From NCBI RefSeq assembly GCF_000332975.1, contig NZ_BANR01000016.1, positions 62,001-126,000 on the forward strand: a DNA stretch of 64,000 bases. Reading direction: 5' to 3'. The position numbers and the translations under genes are program-made. The notes under the pieces are model-generated. The model was not told the origin of the DNA, searched no databases, and saw only the letters and a program-made list of their open reading frames with translations. Source of the DNA: Gordonia aichiensis NBRC 108223. Its GTDB lineage: Bacteria; Actinomycetota; Actinomycetes; Mycobacteriales; Mycobacteriaceae. Positions 9,917 through 17,415 of the stretch are shown here, one piece after another. How positions within the stretch are numbered: the first letter of the stretch is position 1; each line of letters begins with the position of its first letter.

Positions 9917-10617
9917 CGGGTCACCGGAGGTGGCGGCGTCCCGGCGATCGGCTCGGGCGGGACGTCGAGCGGCAGGCGTCGGCCGAGGAAGGCGAACGGG
10001 CGCGGGTCCCCGGTGAAGGTGAAGTTGCGTAGCACGTCGCCGAACCCAAGCCGACGATAGAGAAGCCATGCCCGATTCCGTTCGGAGGGGACCTCCGGGG
10101 TGGAGAGGAGGACGTGATCTTCGCCGCGGTCGTGCAGCAGCGCCTTCAGTAACCATTCACCGATGCCGTGGCCCTGTGCAGTCGGGTGGACATGCAACTC
10201 GGTGAGTTCGAAGTAGTCGGTGGCGATGCGCTCGATGGTCTGTCGGTCGCATCCTGACAGGCGTAGGCCGGTCCTGAGCTGGTGATTCCACCACTGGTCG
10301 TCGGCGCCGCGATAGCCGTAGGCGATACCGACCATGATCTCGTGTCCGGACGGGGATACCGGCGGCCCGATCCTGCGCCGCTCCGCGTCCTGGTCGAGCC
10401 GCAGCTCGGGGGAGACGGCCGTCAGCGCAGCGTAGGCCGTCCAGCCGCGTCGAGCGATGTGCTCGCGCCACAGCGGGACCCTGTGGTGCTCGGTACCCCG
10501 CGGGTAGTCCATCGCGGTCACGTAGACATTCAGGGCGGCGTCGAGCCAGACCGGGGTGTCCTGGCCGGTCAACCGGACGAGTCGGGTCGCCAAACTGCTC
10601 GTCGTCCTCTCTTGCAC
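9913..10617 (-). CDS. GNAT family N-acetyltransferase, Rv2170-like
   Basis: A 234-residue acetyltransferase. The acetyl-CoA pyrophosphate-binding motif A is visible as LTELHVHPTAQGHGIGEWLL, with the Q-x-x-G-x-G/A signature QGHGIG, followed by the typical LYRRLGF motif B near the C-terminus. Its position next to lppM matches Rv2170, a GNAT reported to acetylate isocitrate lyase; the substrate here is not known. The GTG start is preceded by an AG-rich ribosome-binding site (GGAAGAAG, about 8 nt upstream). The stop overlaps the CrtI-like gene start by 4 nt, indicating a two-gene operon. Confidence 0.82.
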   Translation of the reverse strand: MQERTTSSLATRLVRLTGQDTPVWLDAALNVYVTAMDYPRGTEHHRVPLWREHIARRGWTAYAALTAVSPELRLDQDAERRRIGPPVSPSGHEIMVGIAYGYRGADDQWWNHQLRTGLRLSGCDRQTIERIATDYFELTELHVHPTAQGHGIGEWLLKALLHDRGEDHVLLSTPEVPSERNRAWLLYRRLGFGDVLRNFTFTGDPRPFAFLGRRLPLDVPPEPIAGTPPPPVTR

Positions 10618-10732
10618 AGCGTTCTTCTTCCGCAGGGCTGCTCGCGTCGGATGTGCGGGGCCGCGCGAGCAGATCGGGAATGTCGGTACCGAGTTCTACG
10701 CTTCTGCTGTCGGAATGGGGCCACATCTCCTC

Positions 10733-10784
10733 TTGAAGAGTGTGGCCGTTCTAGCTATATTGAATATGTCGAACGGGTGTTCGA
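10733..10784 (+). promoter_or_regulatory. Strong promoter with a LexA-type SOS box
   Basis: The -35 TTGAAG (10733-10738) and -10 TATATT (10756-10761) are exactly 17 bp apart, the best sigma-A-like promoter in the window. Immediately downstream, TCGAACGGGTGTTCGA (10769-10784) is a perfect match to the mycobacterial/actinobacterial SOS box TCGAAC-N4-GTTCGA and covers the expected transcription start. The first gene downstream on this strand is the HEPN-type gene at 10940. LexA repression relieved by DNA damage is therefore inferred. Confidence 0.8.
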
Positions 10785-10939
10785 TGAACGTGCCTCCGCA
10801 AGCCGTTCAGCTCACCCCCGACATTCCGGGCGGTCCGGCGACGGACGAGGGAAGCGTGCATCGCCGGACCGTACCCGGACTCGAGACGCGTGACAGCCGA
10901 ACGGGTGTCGAGACGGAACCAGCACGAAGGGAGCGCGAC

Positions 10940-11458
10940 ATGGCAGTACGCAGGCCGACGCGCGGTACGGCGCGTCACGCACGGCGTGGTGCGACTGTGC
11001 GCCCGGAGATCGACCCGGTGGTCGTGGTCCGTGCGCGTGACCTACTCGAACGTGCCGAGATCCTGGTCGAGAACGCCGACGGCGTGCCAGACGACGCCGA
11101 GCGGTTCCGTCAGTACTACCTCGCCGCGCTGCGTGCGGCGGGTGCAGCTCTCGCTGTGTACGAACCGCCGACGAGGAGGGCGTCGCGTCGGGTGTCGCCG
11201 AACGCTTGGTCACGCATCTCGTCGGCCGTTCCCGAACTCGCCGACTTCGCCGGCGCGTTCGCTCGGCTGTCGACCGTTCGGATGGACATCGAGTCCGGTC
11301 TGCGCCGATCGGTCGAGGGCTCGGCCGTGACCGGGCTCCGGGCGCGTGTTCTGTCGTTTCTCGACGCGGTCGAGGGCATCGTCGTCTCGTACGAGCAGGG
11401 AAAGCTCTCGCACCAGTCGGTCGACCGGTCCGACTACGGCTACGACCACATCGCCTGA
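10940..11458 (+). CDS. SAV_6107-like HEPN domain protein, predicted SOS-regulated
   Basis: A 172-residue, all-helical, Arg/Ala-rich soluble protein resembling the SAV_6107 family of HEPN-domain proteins. Core helices: PVVVVRARDLLERAEILVEN, then FRQYYLAALRAAGAALAVYE, and a C-terminal helix RARVLSFLDAVEGIVVSYEQ. HEPN folds include RNases, toxins and nucleotide-binding proteins, so the activity is open. An R-x6-H arrangement occurs only in the last few residues, which is not where HEPN RNases usually carry it. ATG 10940 is chosen because GAAGGGAG (10926-10933) sits 6 nt upstream; the frame is open further back to ATG 10766. The ~170-nt leader begins at the LexA-box promoter. Confidence 0.75.
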   Translation: MAVRRPTRGTARHARRGATVRPEIDPVVVVRARDLLERAEILVENADGVPDDAERFRQYYLAALRAAGAALAVYEPPTRRASRRVSPNAWSRISSAVPELADFAGAFARLSTVRMDIESGLRRSVEGSAVTGLRARVLSFLDAVEGIVVSYEQGKLSHQSVDRSDYGYDHIA

Positions 11459-11725
11459 GCCGCATGCCGCCACTACCCGCCGATGCCACCGTCGATCGAG
11501 GCGCACGCGACGTCCACTGGTCGCTGCGCCCGATAAGTCCGCCGTGGTACGCCCGATGAGTCCGCTGTACGCCCGATAAGTGACCGTCGGGTGGTTATGG
11601 TGGTCGCGCGTGCGATCACCTCGTATCATGGAAGACGTAAGCCGCGAACACATGTCACGAGACTGGCGTCCGCGGTCGCCACGATCTCGTTGATGTGTCA
11701 ATCGGCAACGTAGTAAGGAGGGTCG
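11459..11725. other. Intergenic region with imperfect repeats and a candidate -10
   Basis: No convincing gene. Three related 15-mers occur at 11528-11542 (GCCCGATAAGTCCGC), 11551-11565 (one change) and 11571-11585 (diverged at the 3' end), spaced 23 and 20 bp. TATCAT at 11624-11629 could be the -10 of the DUF3040 gene. The repeats lie ~40 bp upstream of it, where a regulator could bind. Confidence 0.4.
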
Positions 11726-12118
11726 GTGCCACTCTCGGAGCACGAGCAGCGCATGCTCGAACAAATCGAAAGTGCTCTTTACGCCGAGGACCCGAAGTTC
11801 GCGTCCAGCGTCGAGCGCCGCAGGTTGGGTCGGTCGTCGGGGCGTCGTCGGCTGCAGGCGGCGGCGATCTTCGTCGTCGGGCTGGTGCTGCTGATTGTCG
11901 GTCCGTTGGTGGGTCTGAGTATCGCCGGACTTCCCGTCGTCAGTCTCATCGGCTTCCTCGTGATGTTCGGCGCGGGGATTCTGGCTCTATGGGGTGGTGG
12001 CCGTTCGACGCCGGGCGATTCGACTCCCCGCGGCGACACCGCCCGTCCCGGAGGGAACAAGCGCAAGTTCTCCGAGCGGATGGAAGAGCGATTCAACCGC
12101 CGCTTCGAGCAGGAGTAG
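11726..12118 (+). CDS. DUF3040 membrane protein
   Basis: A 130-residue protein beginning MPLSEHEQRMLEQIE, the hallmark of DUF3040, followed by two transmembrane helices (about residues 44-62 and 66-90) and a basic, disordered C-terminus. Function is unknown. Members are widespread in Actinobacteria and often sit just upstream of mraZ; the M. tuberculosis counterpart in this position is Rv2169c. The GTG start has an excellent Shine-Dalgarno sequence, AAGGAGG (11715-11721). The gene is followed by a strong intrinsic terminator, so it is transcriptionally separated from the division cluster. Confidence 0.85.
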   Translation: MPLSEHEQRMLEQIESALYAEDPKFASSVERRRLGRSSGRRRLQAAAIFVVGLVLLIVGPLVGLSIAGLPVVSLIGFLVMFGAGILALWGGGRSTPGDSTPRGDTARPGGNKRKFSERMEERFNRRFEQE

Positions 12119-12165
12119 CTCAGACCGCCTGACCTGGCGAACCCCGCCCGGTCACCCATGTCCTC

Positions 12166-12217
12166 ACGACGGCAGGGCCGTGCATCTCACACGATGCGCG
12201 GCCCTGCCGTCGTTTTT
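12166..12217 (+). terminator. Intrinsic terminator after the DUF3040 gene
   Basis: A 21-bp stem with one T-G wobble (arms 12166-12186 and 12193-12213), a 6-nt loop, then TTTTT from 12213. It lies 48 nt after the DUF3040 stop and is the clearest terminator in the window. Confidence 0.92.
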
Positions 12218-12313
12218 CTTGCGCAGTCATGGGCTCTGTCGCATCGACCGCACCCGACGCGCCACGCGTCCAGCCGGCGCGTTCGGGCTCTCCACCCCAG
12301 CCCCCTGGGCTCT

Positions 12314-12375
12314 CCACTTCGCCCCACCCGAGTTCCCCACTTCGCCCCACCCGGTTTCCCCACTTCGCCCCACCG
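12314..12375. repeat. Three 17-bp direct repeats with GTGGGG boxes upstream of mraZ
   Basis: The unit CCACTTCGCCCCACCCG occurs at 12314-12330 and 12337-12353 and, one base short, at 12360-12375 (23-bp period). On the minus strand each unit shows two GTGG(GG) boxes 10 bp apart, like the GTGG boxes of the mraZ operator. The surrounding 12218-12540 shows no supported gene; short frames through it are artefacts of the Pro-rich repeat translation. Confidence 0.75.
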
Positions 12376-12559
12376 TGGCTCTCGCTGCGCTTCTCACTCC
12401 GGCTGATCTCGTCCCACCAGTCACTCTGATCGCTCGACGTCCCTCTTTTCGCACGAGTCGACGCTCTCGACACGCGTCGTTCGCACGCGTCCACCACTCG
12501 ACTTTTGCGCTTTGAACTGCATAGATTCTGAAAGCGGATCGGCTGTGGGGGTCAATGGG

Positions 12560-12588
12560 GTGGAAAGTGGAGGAAAGTGGGGTACTGT
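12560..12588 (+). promoter_or_regulatory. mraZ promoter with MraZ-type operator repeats
   Basis: GTGG boxes at 12560, 12567 and 12577 include the repeated GGAAAGTGG (12562-12570 and 12572-12580, 10-bp period). They directly precede the -10 TACTGT (12583-12588). MraZ proteins bind direct G-rich (TGGG-like) repeats in their own promoter, so autoregulation of the dcw cluster is the expected role. Confidence 0.7.
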
Positions 12589-12644
12589 GGCAGCACTGGG
12601 TGAGACGGACCGGAACGGATCACTCGGGGGCAGGAGGTGTCGAC

Positions 12645-13088
12645 ATGTCGTCTGTGCGATTCGTCGGCACCTACACGCCCAAGTTGGACGACAAGGGGCG
12701 ACTGACGTTGCCCGCAAAGTTCCGCGATGCACTGGCAGGAGGCGTGATGGTCACAAAAGGCCAGGACCACAGCCTGTCGGTGTTCCGAGCCGAGGAGTTC
12801 GACGAGATCGCCGCCCGAATCGTGGAGGCATCCCGTAACGATCCACAGGCGCGGGCCTTCCAGCGCTACTTCTTCGCCAGCACCGAAGAGCAGCGCCCGG
12901 ATGGGCAGGGTCGGATCAGCCTGTCTCCCGATCATCGGGAGTATGCGGAACTGACCAAGGAGTGCGTGGTGTTCGGCAGTTTCGATCACCTCGAGATCTG
13001 GGACGCGCAGAAGTGGCGCGAGTACCAGAACGAGCACGAGGAGAACTTCTCGGCAGCCAACTCGGCCGCATTGAACGCGGTCCTGTAG
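12645..13088 (+). CDS. mraZ: Transcriptional regulator MraZ
   Basis: First gene of the dcw cluster. A 147-residue protein with two AbrB-like SpoVT/MraZ domains, each carrying the D-x3-R signature ([13 protein letters not shown] from about residue 15, and [13 protein letters not shown]). MraZ forms rings that bind direct repeats in its own promoter and tune division and cell-wall genes. ATG 12645 is 7 nt after AGGAGG (12632-12637). An alternative start at the nearby GTG (VRFVGTY) would match the shorter mycobacterial N-terminus. The 299-bp gap to rsmH holds a large hairpin. Confidence 0.95.
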   Translation: MSSVRFVGTYTPKLDDKGRLTLPAKFRDALAGGVMVTKGQDHSLSVFRAEEFDEIAARIVEASRNDPQARAFQRYFFASTEEQRPDGQGRISLSPDHREYAELTKECVVFGSFDHLEIWDAQKWREYQNEHEENFSAANSAALNAVL

Positions 13089-13132
13089 CCGAGGGGTGCA
13101 CACGATGGACAGGGCTTCGGGTGGATCGAGGC

Positions 13133-13190
13133 CCCGGTCCGGAACGACCCTGGCGTACTTCCCCAACGCCAGGTGCGTAGCCGGACCGGG
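13133..13190 (+). other. Two-tier RNA hairpin between mraZ and rsmH
   Basis: Outer arms CCCGGTCCGG (13133-13142) and CCGGACCGGG (13181-13190) are perfectly complementary. Inner arms CCTGGCGT (13149-13156) and ACGCCAGG (13166-13173) are also perfect, with a 9-nt loop. No T-run follows, so it is not a standard terminator. It could be an attenuator, a processing site or an mRNA stability element. The rest of 13089-13387 shows no supported gene. Confidence 0.6.
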
Positions 13191-13387
13191 ACCCCGCTTC
13201 ACCCGGCAAGACAACCCGCGATCCCGGGCACGCTGTATGCGGCACAGAGCAACTGCACTCGCGGCACGGTGTCCGACGACACGTCTGCCTGCCGGTCGTC
13301 GGGGCTGTATCGACACAGGGGATTCACGAGTACGCGCGACCGCAACGGGTCGGGGCGTGCAGACCGCACGCTTCGGGAGGTGATTCG

Positions 13388-14398
13388 GTGAATGCGTCGC
13401 GCGACGACGAGCGTCGTTCCGGAGAGTTCGGCCACGTGCCGGTCATGGCGCGTCGGATCACTGAACTCCTCGCACCAGCGTTGACTCGCCAGAACCCCGA
13501 TCTCGCGCCTGGCGACCAGCCTGTCTTCGTCGATGCGACACTCGGCGCAGGTGGCCACAGCGAGCTGATCCTGACCGAGTTCGAGCAGGCGCGGGTCATA
13601 GGAATCGACCGCGATGAGTCCGCGCTGGACATCGCACGAGATCGGCTGGCGCGCTTCGGAGATCGGGTGTCGTTCCATCAGTCACGCTTCGACGGCATCG
13701 TCGACGTCCTCGCTGCCGCGGGCGTCGACCACATCGACGGCGTGCTCTTCGACCTCGGCGTCTCGTCGATGCAACTCGACCGCGCTGACCGCGGCTTCGC
13801 CTACGCCGTCGACGCCCCGCTGGACATGCGGATGAACTCCGACGATGACCTCACTGCTGCTGACGTGCTCAATACGTACTCCCACGGCGACCTCGCACGG
13901 GTGTTGTCGGAGTACGGAGAAGAGCGATTCGCCGGGAAAATCGCCTCCGCGGTGCTGCGGGAACGGGATCGGGAACCCTTCACGACGAGTGGGCGCCTCG
14001 TCGAATTGCTGTATGCCACAATCCCTGCCGCCACGCGACGTACGGGTGGGCATCCGGCCAAGCGCACCTTCCAGGCGTTGCGGATCGAGGTCAACCACGA
14101 ACTCGACGCGCTGCGTGTCGCGTTGCCTGCAGCCCTCGACGCGCTCGCGGTGGGAGGCCGTGTGGTGGTCATGAGCTACCAGTCGCTCGAGGATCGAATC
14201 GTCAAGCGTGAGTTCGTTTCTCGCACCACCTCGACATCTCCTCCCGGGCTTCCGGTGGAACTACCCGGAACGGCACCGCACTTCACGCTCGTCACCCGGG
14301 GTGCCGAGCAGGCGGGCGAGGCGGAGCTCGCCGAGAATCCGAGGTCGGCCCCGGTGCGGGTCCGAGCCATCGAACGTATCGAGAGGAACCGGTCATGA
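13388..14398 (+). CDS. rsmH: 16S rRNA (cytosine-1402-N4)-methyltransferase
   Basis: S-adenosylmethionine-dependent methyltransferase (formerly MraW) that methylates N4 of C1402 in the ribosomal P site. The SAM-binding motif is [10 protein letters not shown], followed by IGIDRD and the family motifs [16 protein letters not shown] and [16 protein letters not shown]. Length 336 residues matches the family. GTG 13388 is preceded by GGAGGTGA (13376-13385). The stop overlaps the ftsL-like start by 4 nt (ATGA), the normal order in actinobacterial dcw clusters. Confidence 0.95.
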   Translation: MNASRDDERRSGEFGHVPVMARRITELLAPALTRQNPDLAPGDQPVFVDATLGAGGHSELILTEFEQARVIGIDRDESALDIARDRLARFGDRVSFHQSRFDGIVDVLAAAGVDHIDGVLFDLGVSSMQLDRADRGFAYAVDAPLDMRMNSDDDLTAADVLNTYSHGDLARVLSEYGEERFAGKIASAVLRERDREPFTTSGRLVELLYATIPAATRRTGGHPAKRTFQALRIEVNHELDALRVALPAALDALAVGGRVVVMSYQSLEDRIVKREFVSRTTSTSPPGLPVELPGTAPHFTLVTRGAEQAGEAELAENPRSAPVRVRAIERIERNRS

Positions 14399-15291
14399 CA
14401 GTGCTCGATGAGCGCACCGTCGCCGACAGGGCGGGTGTAGACACCAGTGCACCGACCCGTCGTCCACGTCGGGAGAACCTCGAATCCCAGCGAGCGAACC
14501 GCTCGCGGGCTGCTCAGCGTGCGCTCGATCGTCGGCGCAATCGCGTTGCCACACAGGGGTCTACGTCGAGTCGGAGGGTCCTCGACACCGGCGCGGGGCG
14601 CGTATCGATGCTCGGTCGGGCGCGGTCGGTGCCGTTCGTGGTACCCGTGATCGCCCTGCTTGTCGTAGGCCTGGGTCTGAGCCTGTGGTTGTCGACGAAG
14701 GCCGCCCAGGACTCCTATCGGCTCGGCATCGAACGCAAGGCCAACCAGGTGCTCGTCGACCGTCGGGACAGCCTCAAACGTAGTTACGAATCCGGCGACT
14801 CTGCGCCCGAATTGTCCGATAAGGCAGCGAAATTGGGGATGATCCCGGTGCAGGATCCGGCCCGGATGGTTGTCGGTGCCAACGGCAAACCCAAGGTGCT
14901 CGGCGACCCCAAACCCGCCTCGGGGAAGCCGATGGGGACCATCAACCCCGACGACGCACCCGATCCCGCCAGCAAGATCGACAAGAGCAAGGTCAGTGAT
15001 TCGATGGGCCTCGGCGGGGGTGATTCCACAGGGGCTGACTCGTCGGGTTCCGCACAGTCGAATCGCGGTGATTCCGGTGCATCGAATTCCGCAGCGCCGA
15101 ACCAGAATACGACCCCACCTGCCACGCCCAACCAGAACACGACCCCGCAGACACCGGCACCGAACCGGAGTGCCGATGCGAACGGTGATGCCCCCGCGCC
15201 GGGGGCGGCGGCCGCACCCAACCCGAATGTGGCGCCGTCGGCTCAGACGAATGGCAACCCGCCGAACGCAAATTCGGCGGGAGCCCGCTAG
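14395..15291 (+). CDS. ftsL: FtsL-like bitopic septum protein
   Basis: A 298-residue protein in the FtsL position between rsmH and ftsI. It has a basic cytoplasmic N-terminus (Arg-rich, to about residue 78), one transmembrane helix (about 79-100), a short helical extracellular segment ([20 protein letters not shown]) and a long disordered tail rich in Asn, Pro, Thr, Ala and Gly with the repeated phrase PNQNTTP. FtsL proteins join FtsQ and FtsB to activate FtsWI. Sequence conservation is low, so the call rests on topology and place; it resembles M. tuberculosis Rv2164c. The tail is much longer than in typical FtsL. Confidence 0.8.
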   Translation: MTVLDERTVADRAGVDTSAPTRRPRRENLESQRANRSRAAQRALDRRRNRVATQGSTSSRRVLDTGAGRVSMLGRARSVPFVVPVIALLVVGLGLSLWLSTKAAQDSYRLGIERKANQVLVDRRDSLKRSYESGDSAPELSDKAAKLGMIPVQDPARMVVGANGKPKVLGDPKPASGKPMGTINPDDAPDPASKIDKSKVSDSMGLGGGDSTGADSSGSAQSNRGDSGASNSAAPNQNTTPPATPNQNTTPQTPAPNRSADANGDAPAPGAAAAPNPNVAPSAQTNGNPPNANSAGAR

Positions 15292-15312
15292 GGCGGTGGA
15301 CAATTGACAACC

Positions 15313-17268
15313 ATGACACGCGCCAGTTTTCAGCGGATCGGTGAACGTCTCGACCCGCCCGCTGCGCAGCCGGGGTCGGGCCGGCGACCGAGACCGTCCG
15401 GCGGTTCAGGAGGCGGAGCGTCGGGAACCGGTGGCGGTGGTGGCTTCGGTGGTGGAGGCCGGCGTGGTCCCCGCACCTTCGAATTCCGCAGTCGTGCAGT
15501 GGGAATCGTGATCATCCTGGTGGTGTTGGCGGTTGCGGTCCGGATGATCTTCGTGCACACCATCGAGGCGTCGTCGATATCGGCCGAGGCGGCACAGCAG
15601 CGCGAATACACGCAGGTGATGACGGCCAAGCGCGGCGCGATCCTCGACCGGAACGGGCGTCCGCTGGCGTACACAGACGAAGCGCGCTCGCTGACGTTCC
15701 TACCCAAGGCCGTTCGCAAGTCGATCGAGGCCGAGCACAAGAAGAATCCCGAATATCCCGACGTCGACAAGCGGCTCAAGGAGATTGCCGATGGCGTGTC
15801 ATCGGCGCTCGGCGGGTCGATCAGTTCCGACGACCTGCACAAGAAGCTGACGAGTGACGACGGATTCGTCTATCTCGCGCGTTCGGTCAGTCCGGAGGTG
15901 GCGGCGCGCATCGTCGCCGACTATCCGGAGGTGGGTGCCGACCCGCAGGCGATCCGGCTCTACCCGGGCGGCTCCCTGGCAGCCAACGTCGTCGGCGACG
16001 TCAATTATGACGGGAACGGTCTGATCGGCCTCGAGGCGTCGATGGACTCTGTGCTCGCGGGAACCGATGGTTCCAAAACCTACGACCGCGGCTCCGACGG
16101 GGCGGTGATCCCGGGAAGTACGCGCAATGTGCATCCGGCGATCAACGGTGCCACCGTGAAACTGACGCTCGACTCCGATATACAGTGGTTCGTGCAGAGC
16201 GAGGTCAACAAGGCCAAGCAGGCCTCCGGCGCGAAGTCGGCATCGGCAGTGGTGCTCGACGCGAAGTCGGGCGAGGTGCTCGCCATGGCCAACGACGGCA
16301 CGTTCAACGCATCCAAGCCGCTGTCGGAACAAACCAAGGCCGACCTCGGCAACCCGGCCGTCACCTCGCCGTTCGAGCCGGGTTCGGTCAACAAGGTCAT
16401 CACCGCAGCGGCAGCCGTCGAGTACGGGCTGACCAAGCCCGACGAGGTCCTGCAGGTTCCCGGCAGCATCAACATGGCCGGGGTGACCGTGAACGATGCG
16501 TGGTCGCACGGTGTCGAGCCCTATACAACGGCGGGAATCTTCAGTAAGTCGTCCAACGTCGGAACCCTGATGCTGGCCAAGCGCGTCGGCGAGCAACGCT
16601 TCGCCGACATGGTCAAGCGTTTCGGGCTGGGGCAGCGAACCGGCGTCGGTCTGCCCGCGGAGAGTGGCGGCGCTGTCCCCGCGCTCAGCCAGTGGTCGGG
16701 GGGCTCCTTTGCCAACCTGCCCATCGGGCAGGGCTTGTCGATGTCGCTGTTGCAGATGACAGCGATGTACCAGACGATCGCCAACGACGGGCTTCGCGTC
16801 CCGCCGCGCATCCTCGAATCCGAACAGCGCGACGGTTCCGATGCCGAGAACGCCGACCGGCCCGCGGGCATCCGTGTGGTCAGTCCGCAGACCGCGCGCA
16901 CGGTGCGGGACATGTTTCGCGGGGTCTTCCAGGAGGACCCGATGGGCGTGCAGTCGGGCACGGGCTACAAGGGCGCGGTCTCGGGCTATCAACTCTCCGG
17001 CAAGACGGGTACCGCACAGCAGGTCGACCCGTCGTGTGGCTGCTACTCGAACTCGAGTTACAACATCACGTTCGCGGGCATCGCGCCGGCAGACGACCCG
17101 CGCTTCGTGGTCGGCATCATGCTCGACAATCCGAAGCGGAGTTCCGACGGCAGCGGTGGTCAGTCGGCTGCGCCGTTGTTCGGCACGATCGCCTCGTGGA
17201 TACTGCAGCGTCAGCAGGTTCCGCTGTCGCCGACCCCCACGCCGTGGATCAAGCTCGAGGCGCGCTGA
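15313..17268 (+). CDS. ftsI: Penicillin-binding protein FtsI/PbpB, septal transpeptidase
   Basis: Class B PBP of ~651 residues that cross-links septal peptidoglycan with FtsW. Order: a Gly-rich cytoplasmic N-terminus, one transmembrane helix, the dimerisation domain beginning RGAILDRNGRPLA, then the transpeptidase domain with SVNK (nucleophile S358), SSN (413-415) and KTG (564-566). Two cysteines (CGC, about 575) sit in the loop after KTG. ATG 15313 is used; the in-frame TTG 15304 is an alternative. It lies 21 nt after ftsL. In mycobacteria PbpB interacts with Wag31, encoded at 32359. Confidence 0.93.
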   Translation: MTRASFQRIGERLDPPAAQPGSGRRPRPSGGSGGGASGTGGGGGFGGGGRRGPRTFEFRSRAVGIVIILVVLAVAVRMIFVHTIEASSISAEAAQQREYTQVMTAKRGAILDRNGRPLAYTDEARSLTFLPKAVRKSIEAEHKKNPEYPDVDKRLKEIADGVSSALGGSISSDDLHKKLTSDDGFVYLARSVSPEVAARIVADYPEVGADPQAIRLYPGGSLAANVVGDVNYDGNGLIGLEASMDSVLAGTDGSKTYDRGSDGAVIPGSTRNVHPAINGATVKLTLDSDIQWFVQSEVNKAKQASGAKSASAVVLDAKSGEVLAMANDGTFNASKPLSEQTKADLGNPAVTSPFEPGSVNKVITAAAAVEYGLTKPDEVLQVPGSINMAGVTVNDAWSHGVEPYTTAGIFSKSSNVGTLMLAKRVGEQRFADMVKRFGLGQRTGVGLPAESGGAVPALSQWSGGSFANLPIGQGLSMSLLQMTAMYQTIANDGLRVPPRILESEQRDGSDAENADRPAGIRVVSPQTARTVRDMFRGVFQEDPMGVQSGTGYKGAVSGYQLSGKTGTAQQVDPSCGCYSNSSYNITFAGIAPADDPRFVVGIMLDNPKRSSDGSGGQSAAPLFGTIASWILQRQQVPLSPTPTPWIKLEAR

Positions 17269-17415
17269 TGTGCCAGTGGCGCCGACCGTCACGAATCGTG
17301 CTGACGGTATCGTGAGTGCGTTCGGAGCGAGAACGCATCCGCACGTACCCATGGTCGCGCCGCACCGACACGACCACGCGACACCGATACCGCTGCTGAG
17401 GGAGGCGATCGCATC

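Noticed and set aside
12314..12375. CRISPR array
   Set aside because: Repeats are only 17 bp with 6-bp gaps, so there are no spacers of usable length and no cas genes nearby.
12158..12515. Short frames in the region upstream of mraZ
   Set aside because: They translate the terminator stem and the 17-bp repeats into Pro/Ser/His-rich strings; no start signals or conservation clues.
13096..13383. Small gene between mraZ and rsmH
   Set aside because: Arg-rich frame running through the hairpin, no ribosome-binding site, no family resemblance.
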